A stretch of DNA of 47,449 nucleotides from an uncultured Alphaproteobacteria bacterium (lineage in GTDB: Bacteria; Pseudomonadota; Alphaproteobacteria; HIMB59; GCA-002718135), in assembly GCA_902623545.1 (NCBI GenBank), contig CACNUI010000011.1, positions 1-47,449 on the forward strand, given 5' to 3'. The notes beneath the pieces were generated by a model that saw only the letters and a program-made list of their open reading frames with translations, was not told the origin of the DNA and ran no database searches. The translations under genes were made by a program, and so were the position numbers. Positions 1 through 9,074 of the stretch are shown piece by piece (within the stretch, counting starts at the first letter, position 1; the number at the start of each line of letters is the position of its first letter).

Positions 1-2
1 GT

Positions 3-2327
3 GATTGGGAAAACCCATACCTTACTATGTCTAATCAGGCAGAGGCGCAAATTGTAAGAGAATTAGGAAAATTTTTAATTGATGAAAGTCTATATAAGGG
101 TGCAAAACCCGTACTTTGGTCAGTAGTTGAAAAAACTGCTTTAGCTGATGCAGAAGTAGAATATGAGGACCATACTTCTAATACGATATATGTTAAATTT
201 TTAATTTCAAATTCAAATGACAAAGATTTAGTTGGTTCAAATATAGTTATATGGACTACTACTCCATGGACAATACCTGGCAACAGAGCATTAGCCTATG
301 GAAATGATTTAGATTATTCTATTATCAAAATTGATGAAGTTAAAAACTCAAGTTTAGCAACAGTTGGTGATAAATTAATTTTAGCTAAAGACTTGTTAGA
401 AAATGTTACTAATGAAATTGGTATTTTAAAATATACAATAGTTAAAATATTTAAAGGCACAAATCTTGCAACTTGTGAATGTGATCATCCTTTTAAAGAA
501 CTAGGATATAATTTTGTTGTTAAACCTTTTCATGGAGAATTTGTAAATTTAGAACAAGGTACTGGAATAGTACATATTGCACCAGGGCATGGAGATGATG
601 ATTATATTTTAGGAATAAAAAATAATGTTGATGTTATTCAAACTGTTGAAGATGATGGTAAGTATAATCATCATGCAATTGGTTTTGAAGGTGAACACGT
701 ATACAAAGTTGATCAAAAAATTGCTAATAAATTAAAAGAATTTTCAAAACTTTTATTTCAAGGAACTTTAAGGCATAGCTACCCTCATTCATGGAGATCA
801 AAAGCACCATTAATTTATAGAAATACTCCTCAATGGTTTATTTCAATGGAAAAAAATAATTTAAGAAATATTGCTCTTAAATCTATAGATGAAACAATAT
901 TTTACCCACCACAAGGTAAAACTAGATTACGATCAATGATTGAAACTAGACCAGATTGGTGTGTATCTAGACAAAGAGTTTGGGGTGTTCCTCTTCCTTT
1001 ATTCATAAATAAACAAACAGGACAGCCACTTAGAGATGAAAATATTATCAATAGAATTGCAGATATTTATGAAAATGAAGGCAGTAATACTTGGTTTACT
1101 GAAGACCCTCAAAGATTTTTAGGACCAGATTATTCTATTAATGATTATGAGCAAGTAAAAGATGTGGTCGAGGTATGGTTTGATAGTGGTTCAACTCATG
1201 CTTTTTGTCTTGAACAAAGACCGGATCTAAAATGGCCTGCATCCATGTATTTAGAGGGCAGTGATCAACACAGAGGTTGGTTCCACTCTTCTCTTTTAGA
1301 ATCATCTGGGACAAGGGGTCAGGCCCCATATGAAAGTGTATTAACCCACGGATTTGTTGTGGATGGAAAAGGTAGAAAAATGTCAAAGTCTCTTGGTAAT
1401 GTTATTTCTCCAGATGATATATTAAAGGAATATGGTGTTGATATATTACGGCTATGGGTTGTAGCTTCAGATTATTATGATGATCTAAAACTTGATAAAT
1501 CTATTCTCCAGTCACAAGCTGAGTCTTATAGAAGAATTAGAAATACATTTAGATTTTTAATTGGTAACTTAAATAACTTTAATGAAAACGAAATAGTTAA
1601 TGCAAAAGAATTTCCAGAACTAGAAAGATATTTACTCCATCGTTTGTGGGAAGTCGATCAAAAAGTAAAATTGTGTGTTAAGAGTTTTAATTTTCATTTA
1701 ATGTTTACAACTCTACTAAATTTCTGCTCTAATGACTTATCATCATTCTATTTTGACATTAGAAAAGATGTAATCTACTGTGATAGTAATGTATCACTTA
1801 CAAGGAGATCATCAAGATCACTTTTAAAGATAATATTTGATCATTTAGTTAGATGGTTCGCACCATCAATATCATTTACTACTGAAGAGGCATGGAAAGC
1901 TATGGGTAATATACATAGTATTCACCTAGAGGATTTTATGGTTTGTGATAATACTTATGAAAATAAACAAATTAATAACAAGTGGCAATATGTTAAAAAT
2001 ATTAGAAAGGTTGCGACTGGATCAATTGAAAAGATTAGAGAAGAAAAAGTAATTAGATCAAGTTTAGAGGCACACTTAGCAATATATGTTAGTAAGGAAA
2101 TATACGAAATTGTTAAAGATGTTAAATTTGATGAAATTACAATAACATCTTCTTTTGAATTACATCAAATAAATGAAGAATCAAAAGGATTCTCAATAGA
2201 TGATTTACCAAATATTAAAGTGCATTCATCGAAAGTTAATGGTCATAAGTGTCAGAGATGTTGGAAATATGAAAATCAACTAGTCAATAATGAGATATGT
2301 CAAAGATGTTATGAAGCGATAAATTAA
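3..2327 (+). CDS. ileS: Isoleucyl-tRNA synthetase, 3' part (5' end outside window)
   Basis: This is the C-terminal ~775 residues of the class I enzyme that charges tRNA-Ile with isoleucine in the cytoplasm. The frame is open from base 3 and reads DWENPYLTM before the first ATG at 27, a conserved internal IleS segment, so the gene starts upstream; the HIGH motif is outside the window. Visible are the editing (CP1) domain with TTTPWTIPGN and GTGIVHIAPGHGDDD, the catalytic segment with LEGSDQHRGWFHSSL, the KMSKS loop (GRKMSKSLGNV, near 1375-1400), an anticodon-binding helical domain, and a C-terminal Cys4 zinc finger (CQRCW...CQRCY). lspA begins four bases after the stop, so the two are probably cotranscribed. 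Identification is secure; only the true start is missing. Confidence 0.97.
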   Translation, partial: DWENPYLTMSNQAEAQIVRELGKFLIDESLYKGAKPVLWSVVEKTALADAEVEYEDHTSNTIYVKFLISNSNDKDLVGSNIVIWTTTPWTIPGNRALAYGNDLDYSIIKIDEVKNSSLATVGDKLILAKDLLENVTNEIGILKYTIVKIFKGTNLATCECDHPFKELGYNFVVKPFHGEFVNLEQGTGIVHIAPGHGDDDYILGIKNNVDVIQTVEDDGKYNHHAIGFEGEHVYKVDQKIANKLKEFSKLLFQGTLRHSYPHSWRSKAPLIYRNTPQWFISMEKNNLRNIALKSIDETIFYPPQGKTRLRSMIETRPDWCVSRQRVWGVPLPLFINKQTGQPLRDENIINRIADIYENEGSNTWFTEDPQRFLGPDYSINDYEQVKDVVEVWFDSGSTHAFCLEQRPDLKWPASMYLEGSDQHRGWFHSSLLESSGTRGQAPYESVLTHGFVVDGKGRKMSKSLGNVISPDDILKEYGVDILRLWVVASDYYDDLKLDKSILQSQAESYRRIRNTFRFLIGNLNNFNENEIVNAKEFPELERYLLHRLWEVDQKVKLCVKSFNFHLMFTTLLNFCSNDLSSFYFDIRKDVIYCDSNVSLTRRSSRSLLKIIFDHLVRWFAPSISFTTEEAWKAMGNIHSIHLEDFMVCDNTYENKQINNKWQYVKNIRKVATGSIEKIREEKVIRSSLEAHLAIYVSKEIYEIVKDVKFDEITITSSFELHQINEESKGFSIDDLPNIKVHSSKVNGHKCQRCWKYENQLVNNEICQRCYEAIN

Positions 2328-2331
2328 GATT

Positions 2332-2784
2332 GTGAATAGGATAGTATCATTTCTGTTCTTAGTATTTACTGATCTTGTAATTAAATATATTATAAAAAAA
2401 AGTCTTTTTGTAAATCAATCAATAGAATTAAATAAATTTTTAGACATAGTTTATGTTAAAAATTATGGAGTATCATTTGGATTATTTTCAGGAAAAATTT
2501 CTTATGTAATACTAGTTATTATTGGATTGATTATTAGTTTAATCATTCTCTACTTAATGATTACTTCAAAAAAAAATATTGAAAAAAATGCTTTCTTTTT
2601 GATATTAAGTGGAGCATTTGGAAATATATTAGATCGCGCTATAAACTCCTATGTATTTGATTTTATATCATTAAATTATGGTAATTTTTACTGGCCTGCA
2701 TTTAATCTTGCTGATATTTATATTACTGTAGGTATTATAATGTTAATAACAAGTATTTTTATAAATTTTGATCAAAAAAAATGA
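2332..2784 (+). CDS. lspA: Lipoprotein signal peptidase (signal peptidase II)
   Basis: Inner-membrane aspartyl protease that removes the signal peptide of prolipoproteins after lipidation. The 150-residue protein has about four hydrophobic segments and the two catalytic aspartates in conserved settings: D101 in GNILDRA and D128 in FNLADIYI. Size is normal for the family (about 150-170). Translation starts at GTG 2332, four bases after the ileS stop; no in-frame ATG lies nearby. The end overlaps the next gene by four bases (ATGA). The following gene encodes a lipoprotein, a likely substrate. Confidence 0.95.
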   Translation: MNRIVSFLFLVFTDLVIKYIIKKSLFVNQSIELNKFLDIVYVKNYGVSFGLFSGKISYVILVIIGLIISLIILYLMITSKKNIEKNAFFLILSGAFGNILDRAINSYVFDFISLNYGNFYWPAFNLADIYITVGIIMLITSIFINFDQKK

Positions 2785-3260
2785 AAAGTATTTATTTTAT
2801 AATTTTATTAACCTGCCTGTTTATATTATCTTGTAACTCAGTCAGAGAAAGTGCAGGAGTAAACAGAAAAGTACTTGATGAATATAAAGTAGTAGAAAAT
2901 CCACCCTTAGTCATTCCTCCTGATTTTAATTTACCACCTCCAGATCAAATTGAAGCAAAAGAAATAGATGATACTGATAGCGAACTGGCTAAAGAAATTC
3001 TTTTTGGTTTAGAAGACAATAATAACAAAGTAGAAACTGATAATTCTGTTATGTCTGATATTTTAAATGAAGTTCAAACTGAAAACATTGATGAAAATAT
3101 AAGAGAAAGCATTAATGAAGAATTTGCGGGAGAAAAATCAACTATTTATGATGAAACTAATTTTAAAAATGAGGAAGAAATAAATGAAGCAATTGAAACT
3201 ACTAAAAGTAATGAGGAGAAAACAAACATAAATAAGAAAAAAAGATTTTTCTTTTTTTAA
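2781..3260 (+). CDS. DUF3035-type outer-membrane lipoprotein
   Basis: A small acidic lipoprotein of unknown function. Residues 1-17 form a lipoprotein signal peptide ending in lipobox ILSC, with Cys18 as the lipidation site. The segment LDEYKVVENPPLVIPPDFNL with a following proline-rich stretch is what I recognise as the core of the DUF3035 family, an alphaproteobacterial family commonly found directly after lspA. The rest (about residues 60-150) is low-complexity, rich in Glu/Asn/Asp, and probably disordered. It ends in a basic and aromatic tail, KKKRFFFF. It overlaps lspA by four bases and lies five bases before pgi, so it sits in the same operon. An envelope role is inferred only from the lipobox. 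Confidence 0.8.
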   Translation: MKSIYFIILLTCLFILSCNSVRESAGVNRKVLDEYKVVENPPLVIPPDFNLPPPDQIEAKEIDDTDSELAKEILFGLEDNNNKVETDNSVMSDILNEVQTENIDENIRESINEEFAGEKSTIYDETNFKNEEEINEAIETTKSNEEKTNINKKKRFFFF

Positions 3261-3265
3261 TCTTA

Positions 3266-4465
3266 ATGAAAATAAAATACTTTAATTCTAATTTTGAAAA
3301 AATTATTAAAAATAAAGTTATTGATCAAAGTATTACAAAGGTAATAGAAAAACTTCCATCCCTTAATATTATCACAGATAAAAATTTATTAGAAGAAACT
3401 ATAAAAGCATCAAATCAATTTAAAGATAAAAAGGAAAAAATAATTGTATTTGGTACTGGAGGTTCAAATCTAGGAGCAAGGGCGTTAAATAATATTATTT
3501 CAAATAATGAAATAATTTTAGAATTTTATGATAATGTTGATCCTATTAATTTTGAACAAAATTTTCAAAATATAAATTTTGAGTCAACAGGCTTCCTAGT
3601 TGTCTCAAAATCAGGGACTACACCTGAAACATTATCTCAATTTTCATGTCTATATCAAAAAGCAATAGAGGCTAATAAAGTTAAAGAATTTTTTTCAAAT
3701 ACTTTAATTATAACAGAATTTAAAGAAACTCCTCTTTTTAAAATTGCAAAAAATAATAATTGTTTACTATTAGAGCATCAAAAAGATGTTGGAGGCAGAT
3801 ATTCTATATTTACCAATGTCGGTATAGTGCCTGCAATCATTTCTGGATTAAATATAGAGGCACTTTTTAGTGGAGCATCTGAAGTAATTAATAATATTGA
3901 TAATTACAAACCTTATGATCTTGGAAGATATTTAATTCAAAAAGAAAATGTAAAATTTACTAATAATGTTTTAATGACATATTCAGATTCACTATATTTT
4001 TTTGGAAAATGGTATCTACAACTTTGGGCAGAAAGTATTGGAAAAAATAACAAAGGTATTACAGCAATTCATTCTGTCGGAACCACTGATCAGCATAGTC
4101 AATTACAATTGTATTTAGATGGACCTAAAGACAAATATTTCACCTTTATCACAACAGATCATTCAAACAAGGGGATCAAAATTAATAATAATATGTTTGA
4201 AGGTACTGATATTGATTATTTTAAAGATAAAACAATGGGGGATCTAATGGAAGCTGAACAGCGTGCAACTATTGAAACTTTTAAATTAAATAATTTTAGT
4301 TTTAGAGAAATCTATATTCCTAAAATAGATGAACAAAACTTAGGTAAATTATTATCGTTTAGTATAATAGAAACAATTGCTTGCTGTATGTATTTAGATG
4401 TTGATCCTTTTGATCAACCTGCGGTTGAACAAGGTAAAAAACTAACTAAAACTTATTTAAAATAA
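3266..4465 (+). CDS. pgi: Glucose-6-phosphate isomerase
   Basis: Interconverts glucose 6-phosphate and fructose 6-phosphate in the cytoplasm. At 399 residues it is shorter than the common 450-550 residue forms but keeps the SIS-type core: FGTGGSNLGARAL, the phosphate-binding loop SKSGTTPET, DVGGRYSIFTNVG, the catalytic glutamate in LWAESIGK, the histidine in TTDQHSQLQLYLDGPKDK, and the C-terminal lysine in EQGKKLTK. The ATG at 3266 lies five bases after the lipoprotein stop. The 3' end overlaps the convergent rsmD gene by nine bases. With all catalytic elements present it is probably active; the shortness is peripheral loss. Confidence 0.93.
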   Translation: MKIKYFNSNFEKIIKNKVIDQSITKVIEKLPSLNIITDKNLLEETIKASNQFKDKKEKIIVFGTGGSNLGARALNNIISNNEIILEFYDNVDPINFEQNFQNINFESTGFLVVSKSGTTPETLSQFSCLYQKAIEANKVKEFFSNTLIITEFKETPLFKIAKNNNCLLLEHQKDVGGRYSIFTNVGIVPAIISGLNIEALFSGASEVINNIDNYKPYDLGRYLIQKENVKFTNNVLMTYSDSLYFFGKWYLQLWAESIGKNNKGITAIHSVGTTDQHSQLQLYLDGPKDKYFTFITTDHSNKGIKINNNMFEGTDIDYFKDKTMGDLMEAEQRATIETFKLNNFSFREIYIPKIDEQNLGKLLSFSIIETIACCMYLDVDPFDQPAVEQGKKLTKTYLK

Positions 4466-5017
4466 TTTAAAAAAATAAATTATTGTTTTACCGTAAGTCT
4501 TTTTTTGAAGCAGATTTAAATTTTTTGGAATTACAATATTATCTTTCACACTTGTTTCTAAACCAATAACAGTAGTATTTTTAATGTTACTGGATAAATT
4601 TTCTAAAAGCTTTGTTAAATTATACTTTGCATATGGTGGATCAATATAAACAACTGAAATATTCTTAAATTCTATTTCTAATTTAGAATGAATAAGGTCT
4701 TCTTCATAAATTTTAAATTGATTATTTTTACAAATACTTAAACAATTTTTTCTTAAAATTTTAAGAACTTCAATATTATTCTCAAAAAAAATTACTTCAC
4801 TCATGCCTCTAGAAATTGCTTCTAAACCCATTGTGCCAATACCTGCAAAAAGATCTAAAAAAATTTTATTTTTATATAATTCGATAGAATTTTTAATTGC
4901 ATAACTTTCAATAATTGAAAAAAAAGCTTCTCTTTTTAGAGAAGAAGTTGGTCTTACAAAATCATTAATACTAGCTAATTTTTTTTGCTTAAACTTTCCC
5001 CCAGTAATCCGTATCAT
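4457..5017 (-). CDS. rsmD: 16S rRNA (guanine(966)-N2)-methyltransferase
   Basis: SAM-dependent methyltransferase that modifies G966 of 16S rRNA during 30S assembly. The 186-residue protein has N-terminal IRITGGKFK (typical for RsmD), the SAM-binding motif FLDLFAGIGTMGLEA (about residues 53-67), and the catalytic DPPY motif at residues 126-129 (YIDPPYAKY). Length is normal. Its start overlaps the stop of the upstream pseudouridine synthase gene by four bases, giving an RNA-modification pair in one transcript. Confidence 0.93.
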   Translation of the reverse strand: MIRITGGKFKQKKLASINDFVRPTSSLKREAFFSIIESYAIKNSIELYKNKIFLDLFAGIGTMGLEAISRGMSEVIFFENNIEVLKILRKNCLSICKNNQFKIYEEDLIHSKLEIEFKNISVVYIDPPYAKYNLTKLLENLSSNIKNTTVIGLETSVKDNIVIPKNLNLLQKKTYGKTIIYFFKLF

Positions 5018-5706
5018 TTGCTAATTGAATTTAATTTTTGAAATTGCCCTTCTTTAAGTCTTCCAAGCTTATAAGGGCCATATCCAATTCTTATTAATTT
5101 AACTATATTCCATGAAAAATAATTACAAATATTTCTAATTTCTCTATTTTTTCCTTCTTTTAGTTTAAAAATTAACCAACTATGATTTTTCAACTTTCTT
5201 TCAAAGCCAACTTTAATTTTTTTATAATTTATTTCTTTAATTTTAATGCCTTTATTTATTTTTTGTAAATCAGTATTTTGTACATTGCTATTTATACAAA
5301 CTCTATAGATCCGCTCAATGTTTGAAGATGGATGTTCTAAATATCTTGAATAATCACCATTATTAGTTAGTAAGATCAATCCTTCACTCATATAATCCAA
5401 TCTTCCAACACTTATTAATTGACCAATATTTTTTGGTAATAAATCAAAAATTTTTTTTCTACCTAAATTATCTTTTGTACTACAAATATATTTAATTGGT
5501 TTGTATAACTTCCATACTTCAACTTTATTTGCTTTTTTAACAATTTTATTATTAACTTTAATTATATCTAAATTACTTACTTTATGACTTGGATGAACAC
5601 ATATTTGATTATTAATTTTAATTTTTTTTTCTACAATTAATTTTTCCGCATCTCTTCGTGAACAAATTCCAGCACTTGATAGATATTTTGAAATTCTAAT
5701 ATTCAC
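5014..5706 (-). CDS. rluB: RsuA/RluB-family 23S/16S rRNA pseudouridine synthase
   Basis: Isomerises a uridine in ribosomal RNA to pseudouridine. An S4 RNA-binding domain occupies residues 1-60 (IRISKYLSSAGICSRRDAEKLI). The RsuA/RluB catalytic domain follows, with the catalytic aspartate in VGRLDYMSEGLILLTNNG and the conserved EGKNREIRN segment near the C-terminus. At 230 residues it is compact. The lysine-rich, low-complexity drift is typical of A+T-rich genomes. It overlaps the gene on either side by four bases. RluB (23S U2605) is the best guess by synteny in alphaproteobacteria, but RsuA or RluE/F specificity cannot be excluded from sequence alone. Confidence 0.85.
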   Translation of the reverse strand: MNIRISKYLSSAGICSRRDAEKLIVEKKIKINNQICVHPSHKVSNLDIIKVNNKIVKKANKVEVWKLYKPIKYICSTKDNLGRKKIFDLLPKNIGQLISVGRLDYMSEGLILLTNNGDYSRYLEHPSSNIERIYRVCINSNVQNTDLQKINKGIKIKEINYKKIKVGFERKLKNHSWLIFKLKEGKNREIRNICNYFSWNIVKLIRIGYGPYKLGRLKEGQFQKLNSISK

Positions 5707-6401
5707 TTTGTTTCACTAATAAAATTTTTAATTATTTTCATATCATATTTTGTAATTAAAAATTCAGGATGCCATTGTAAGCCAATACACCATTTGTGTT
5801 TTTTATGCTCTATTCCTTCAATAACACCATCATTTGCTGTACTTGAAACATTTAAGTCCTTACCTACTTTTTTTACTGACTGATGATGTGCACTATTAAC
5901 ATTTATTTTTTCAGTACCACATATTTTATGTAGTTGAGTATTTTTTGAAATATTAACACTGTGACTTGTTTGATTTCTTGGATTTACTTGTTCATGGTCT
6001 ATCGGATCTTTTTTTAAATCTTGTATTAATGTTCCACCACATGCAACATTAATAAGTTGTGCACCACCACAAATTCCCAATATAGGTTTATTATATTTAA
6101 AAAATTTATTGAAAATATTTAATTCAAAATTCGTTCTCTTATTTTTAATATTTTTAGATTGAGTATTACTTGTTTTATATAATTTAGGATTAATATCAAA
6201 ATCTCCTCCAGTGATAATGAGACCATCAATTAAATGACAAAAATCATCAATATATTGTTTTTCATGTAACAAAGGAAATGGGATAGCCTTAAATTTTGTT
6301 AAAGAAGTTAAGTAATTTTCCCTTAATGCATACCATGGAAATTTTGAATATGTTTGCTTTTTTTCACTATCAAGAGTTATTCCAATAATTGGTTTTTTCA
6401 T
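5703..6401 (-). CDS. Peptidase C26 / gamma-glutamyl-GABA hydrolase-like amidotransferase
   Basis: A class I glutamine-amidotransferase-fold hydrolase of the C26 (PuuD-like) family, which cleaves gamma-glutamyl amides such as gamma-glutamyl-GABA in polyamine breakdown. The nucleophile cysteine is in LGICGGAQLINV, and the catalytic His-Glu pair is in GLQWHPEFL. Other family segments are IGITLDSEK at the N-terminus, DGLIITGGDFDINP and NSAHHQSVK. The 232-residue length fits. It heads the minus-strand group followed by the RluB-type gene and rsmD with four-base overlaps. No other putrescine-pathway gene is nearby, so the substrate is uncertain. Confidence 0.82.
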   Translation of the reverse strand: MKKPIIGITLDSEKKQTYSKFPWYALRENYLTSLTKFKAIPFPLLHEKQYIDDFCHLIDGLIITGGDFDINPKLYKTSNTQSKNIKNKRTNFELNIFNKFFKYNKPILGICGGAQLINVACGGTLIQDLKKDPIDHEQVNPRNQTSHSVNISKNTQLHKICGTEKINVNSAHHQSVKKVGKDLNVSSTANDGVIEGIEHKKHKWCIGLQWHPEFLITKYDMKIIKNFISETK

Positions 6402-6418
6402 TATAATTCAACTATAAT
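6389..6418 (+). promoter_or_regulatory. Candidate sigma-70 promoter of tadA-xseA
   Basis: A perfect TATAAT lies at 6413-6418 in the 40-base gap between two divergent genes. The best -35 match is TTGGTT at 6389-6394 with an 18-base spacer. Initiation would be near 6425, about 17 bases before the tadA ATG. The -35 match is poor and the region is generally A/T-rich, so this is a prediction only. Confidence 0.4.
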
Positions 6419-6441
6419 GTACAACATAAGTGTGTTCCAGA

Positions 6442-6897
6442 ATGAACGTTGATTTTTTTATGAATGAAGCAATTATTGAAGCAAACAAAGCTTTTATTTT
6501 AAATGAAGTTCCAGTTGGGGGAATACTTGTTGATAATACAACGAACAAAATTTTAGCCAGAAGTTATAATACGGTAAATAAAGATAAAAATGCTATTAAA
6601 CATTGTGAATTAAATCTTATTCAAAAAACTTGCGAAAGACTAAAGCTTAAATATTTAGAGAATATGACATTGTTTGTAACCTTAGAACCATGCACTATGT
6701 GCGCTAGTGCTATAAGTGAAGTACATATTAAAAATGTTTATTTTGGTGCTTATGATGAAAAAAATGGAGGAATTGAAAAAATCCGAATTGCTTTTCAAAG
6801 AGAAAATATATTTATGCCAAATATTTATGGTGGCATTATGGAAAAAGAATGTAGTAATTTATTAAAAAAGTTTTTTAAAAATAAAAGTGATAGATAA
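6442..6897 (+). CDS. tadA: tRNA-specific adenosine deaminase
   Basis: Deaminates A34 of tRNA-Arg(ACG) to inosine. The start is set at ATG 6442 (151 residues), because the upstream GTG at 6430 adds only four non-conserved residues. The zinc-dependent deaminase signature is present: H54 and the proton-shuttling E56 in KHCELNLI, and zinc ligands C84 and C87 in LEPCTMCASAI. The usual HAE reads HCE here; both functional residues are kept. The substrate loop NEVPVGGILVDN is conserved. The 3' end overlaps xseA by 11 bases, so the two are cotranscribed. Confidence 0.92.
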   Translation: MNVDFFMNEAIIEANKAFILNEVPVGGILVDNTTNKILARSYNTVNKDKNAIKHCELNLIQKTCERLKLKYLENMTLFVTLEPCTMCASAISEVHIKNVYFGAYDEKNGGIEKIRIAFQRENIFMPNIYGGIMEKECSNLLKKFFKNKSDR

Positions 6898-8218
6898 AAT
6901 TAATATACCCGAGTTTGAAGTTTCAGAATTTAATCAAGCGTTTAAAGAAGTAATTGAGTCCAATTTTAATTATGTAAGAATTAAAGGAGAGATTTCTGAG
7001 GTTAAAACTGCAACAAGAGGTCAAATCTATCTAACACTTAAAGACGAGGATTCTATTTTAAGTGGAGTTATTTGGGATCAGAAAAAAAAATATTTAGATA
7101 TAAATCCAGAAATAGGACTAGAAATAATAGCAACTGGGAGAATCACTACTTGGTCTCGCTATAAAACTACTTACCAAATAGATATTGATAAAATTGAAAT
7201 TGCAGGTGAGGGAGCACTTTTAAAACTTATTGAAGAAAGAAAAAAAAGACTACAAAAAAAAGGCTATTTTGATGAGGATAAAAAAATCCCATTACCTTTT
7301 TTGCCTGAGAGATTAGGTATTATTACCTCTCCTACTGGCTCTGTAGTACATGACATAATAAATAGAGTGAATGATCGTTTTCCAATGCCTTTAGATATAT
7401 GGCCTGTATCTGTACAGGGTGTTGATTCAGCAGATAGTATTATAAATGCTATCGAAGGTTTCAATAAACTTAAATCTGCTAAACCAGATATTCTAATTAT
7501 TGCTAGAGGTGGAGGAAGTACTGAAGATTTAATGGCATTCAATGATGAAAATCTTGCAACAAGTGTTTTTGATTCAAAAATACCAATTATTTCAGCAATA
7601 GGTCATGAAACAGATACAACAATTATTGATTTAGTATCAGATTTAAGAGCGTCTACACCAACTGCGGCAGCTGAAAAAGCTACCCCAGTTAGATTTGAAT
7701 TAATAGAAAAAATTAAAAATTTACAACTTAGATTAAGCACCAAAGTAAATTCACAAATTAAGTCCAAAAAGGAAAATTATGAATATTTAAATAAGTTTCT
7801 TAAATCTCCAAGCTTGATAGTTAATAATTATAAGGAGAAGCTTTTTGAAGATTTTAAAAATTTAACATTATCAATTGAAAATAAATTTAGTATATCAAAA
7901 TTGAATCTTCTTAACCTGGTAAAATCTATTATTTCACCTGATGTATCAATAAACTTGAAACAAACAAAGATTAACAATCTTTCAAAAAATCTTAATTTAA
8001 ATATAGCCAATAATTACAAAGATAAGCTTGAAAAATTTAAGTCTAATATAAGATTGCTCAATTCAAATTCTATTTCATCAAATCTTAAAAAAGGATATTC
8101 AATTTTGATGGATAAAAAGAAAATTGTTAAGACAAGAAATAAAATTAATACTGAAGATCAATTATCAGTGAAACTTATTGATGGTACAATTGATATAAAA
8201 GTAACTAAAATTAACTAA
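6887..8218 (+). CDS. xseA: Exodeoxyribonuclease VII large subunit
   Basis: Large subunit of the ssDNA exonuclease that degrades single strands to oligonucleotides in repair. An N-terminal OB-fold (VRIKGEISEVKTATRGQIYLTLKD) is followed by the catalytic domain with ERLGIITSPTGSVVHD, LIIARGGGSTEDLMAFNDE and PIISAIGHETDTTIID, then a long lysine-rich coiled-coil region (about residues 280-400). At 443 residues it is normal in length. It starts at GTG 6887 inside the end of tadA, and its end overlaps the convergent acyltransferase gene by eight bases. The small subunit gene xseB is not in this window. Confidence 0.94.
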   Translation: MIDKINIPEFEVSEFNQAFKEVIESNFNYVRIKGEISEVKTATRGQIYLTLKDEDSILSGVIWDQKKKYLDINPEIGLEIIATGRITTWSRYKTTYQIDIDKIEIAGEGALLKLIEERKKRLQKKGYFDEDKKIPLPFLPERLGIITSPTGSVVHDIINRVNDRFPMPLDIWPVSVQGVDSADSIINAIEGFNKLKSAKPDILIIARGGGSTEDLMAFNDENLATSVFDSKIPIISAIGHETDTTIIDLVSDLRASTPTAAAEKATPVRFELIEKIKNLQLRLSTKVNSQIKSKKENYEYLNKFLKSPSLIVNNYKEKLFEDFKNLTLSIENKFSISKLNLLNLVKSIISPDVSINLKQTKINNLSKNLNLNIANNYKDKLEKFKSNIRLLNSNSISSNLKKGYSILMDKKKIVKTRNKINTEDQLSVKLIDGTIDIKVTKIN

Positions 8219-9074
8219 ATCTTTTATGCTGCCAGAACCATTGACTGGGTTCTGCTTTAATCCACTGTTCAACCTTATTATGAATTTTTTCCATCATCTG
8301 ATTATCATCAATTTCTAAATTGTTATGATAAAGTGGCTCTAAAAATGTTAGCTCAATATTTCCATTAGTAATTCTTTTATTTTGAATTGGAATTATTGGT
8401 AAGTTATATTTTCTAGCTATTTTTAAAAAACCTGTTTGTGTTTTAACTTTTTTATTAAAAAACATTACTTCTTCTCCTGAGGAATCTTTTTGATCAATTA
8501 ATAATACAATTGATAAAGAATTATTTATTGCATCAACAACATCTTTGGCACTTTTTTTCCCCTTTGGAGTGTAAAAGCTATTTTTAGAAACAAGAGAATT
8601 TTGTCTAATATTAAGTATTAGTTTATCAATAAAATTATTATTTATATGCCTATAAATGCCACCTATATTAATTCCAATTCTATCTAGACCTGGTACCAAA
8701 ACTTCCCAATTAGATTGATGAATACTTATAAAAATTGCTTGCTTTTTATTTTTGATCAAATCTTCTATATTTTCTAAATTGATAAACTTTATTTTATCTT
8801 TAATAAAAATATCATTAATTCTTAGAAGTTCACAAATTGTAAATCCAAGATTATTCCAACTTTTTTTAATAATATTTTGTATTTCTTCATCTTTAAGATT
8901 TGGGAAAACATACTTACAATTATTTATAGCTGTTTTATTGGCTTGTGAAAATTTACCGAAAGTTCTAAATAAAAATGATGAAACTTTTAAAGATAGATTG
9001 AGTGGTAAAATCTTATATAAAAAATAAATAAAAATAAATCCAATATACTGTAAGAAGTAAATTACCTGCTTCAT
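8211..9074 (-). CDS. LpxL/HtrB-family lipid A late acyltransferase
   Basis: A membrane-anchored acyltransferase that transfers an acyl chain from acyl-ACP to Kdo2-lipid A or a related lipid. The N-terminal hydrophobic segment (about residues 5-25) serves as anchor. The HX4E catalytic motif is visible as HQSNWE near residue 120, followed by GLDRIG, LLIDQKDSSG and the C-terminal PSQWFWQHKR typical of the LpxL family. The length (287) fits. It is the last gene of a minus-strand operon with lpxK, waaA and msbA, which supports the lipid A assignment. Whether it is LpxL-, LpxM- or LpxP-like is not decided. Confidence 0.88.
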   Translation of the reverse strand: MKQVIYFLQYIGFIFIYFLYKILPLNLSLKVSSFLFRTFGKFSQANKTAINNCKYVFPNLKDEEIQNIIKKSWNNLGFTICELLRINDIFIKDKIKFINLENIEDLIKNKKQAIFISIHQSNWEVLVPGLDRIGINIGGIYRHINNNFIDKLILNIRQNSLVSKNSFYTPKGKKSAKDVVDAINNSLSIVLLIDQKDSSGEEVMFFNKKVKTQTGFLKIARKYNLPIIPIQNKRITNGNIELTFLEPLYHNNLEIDDNQMMEKIHNKVEQWIKAEPSQWFWQHKRFS

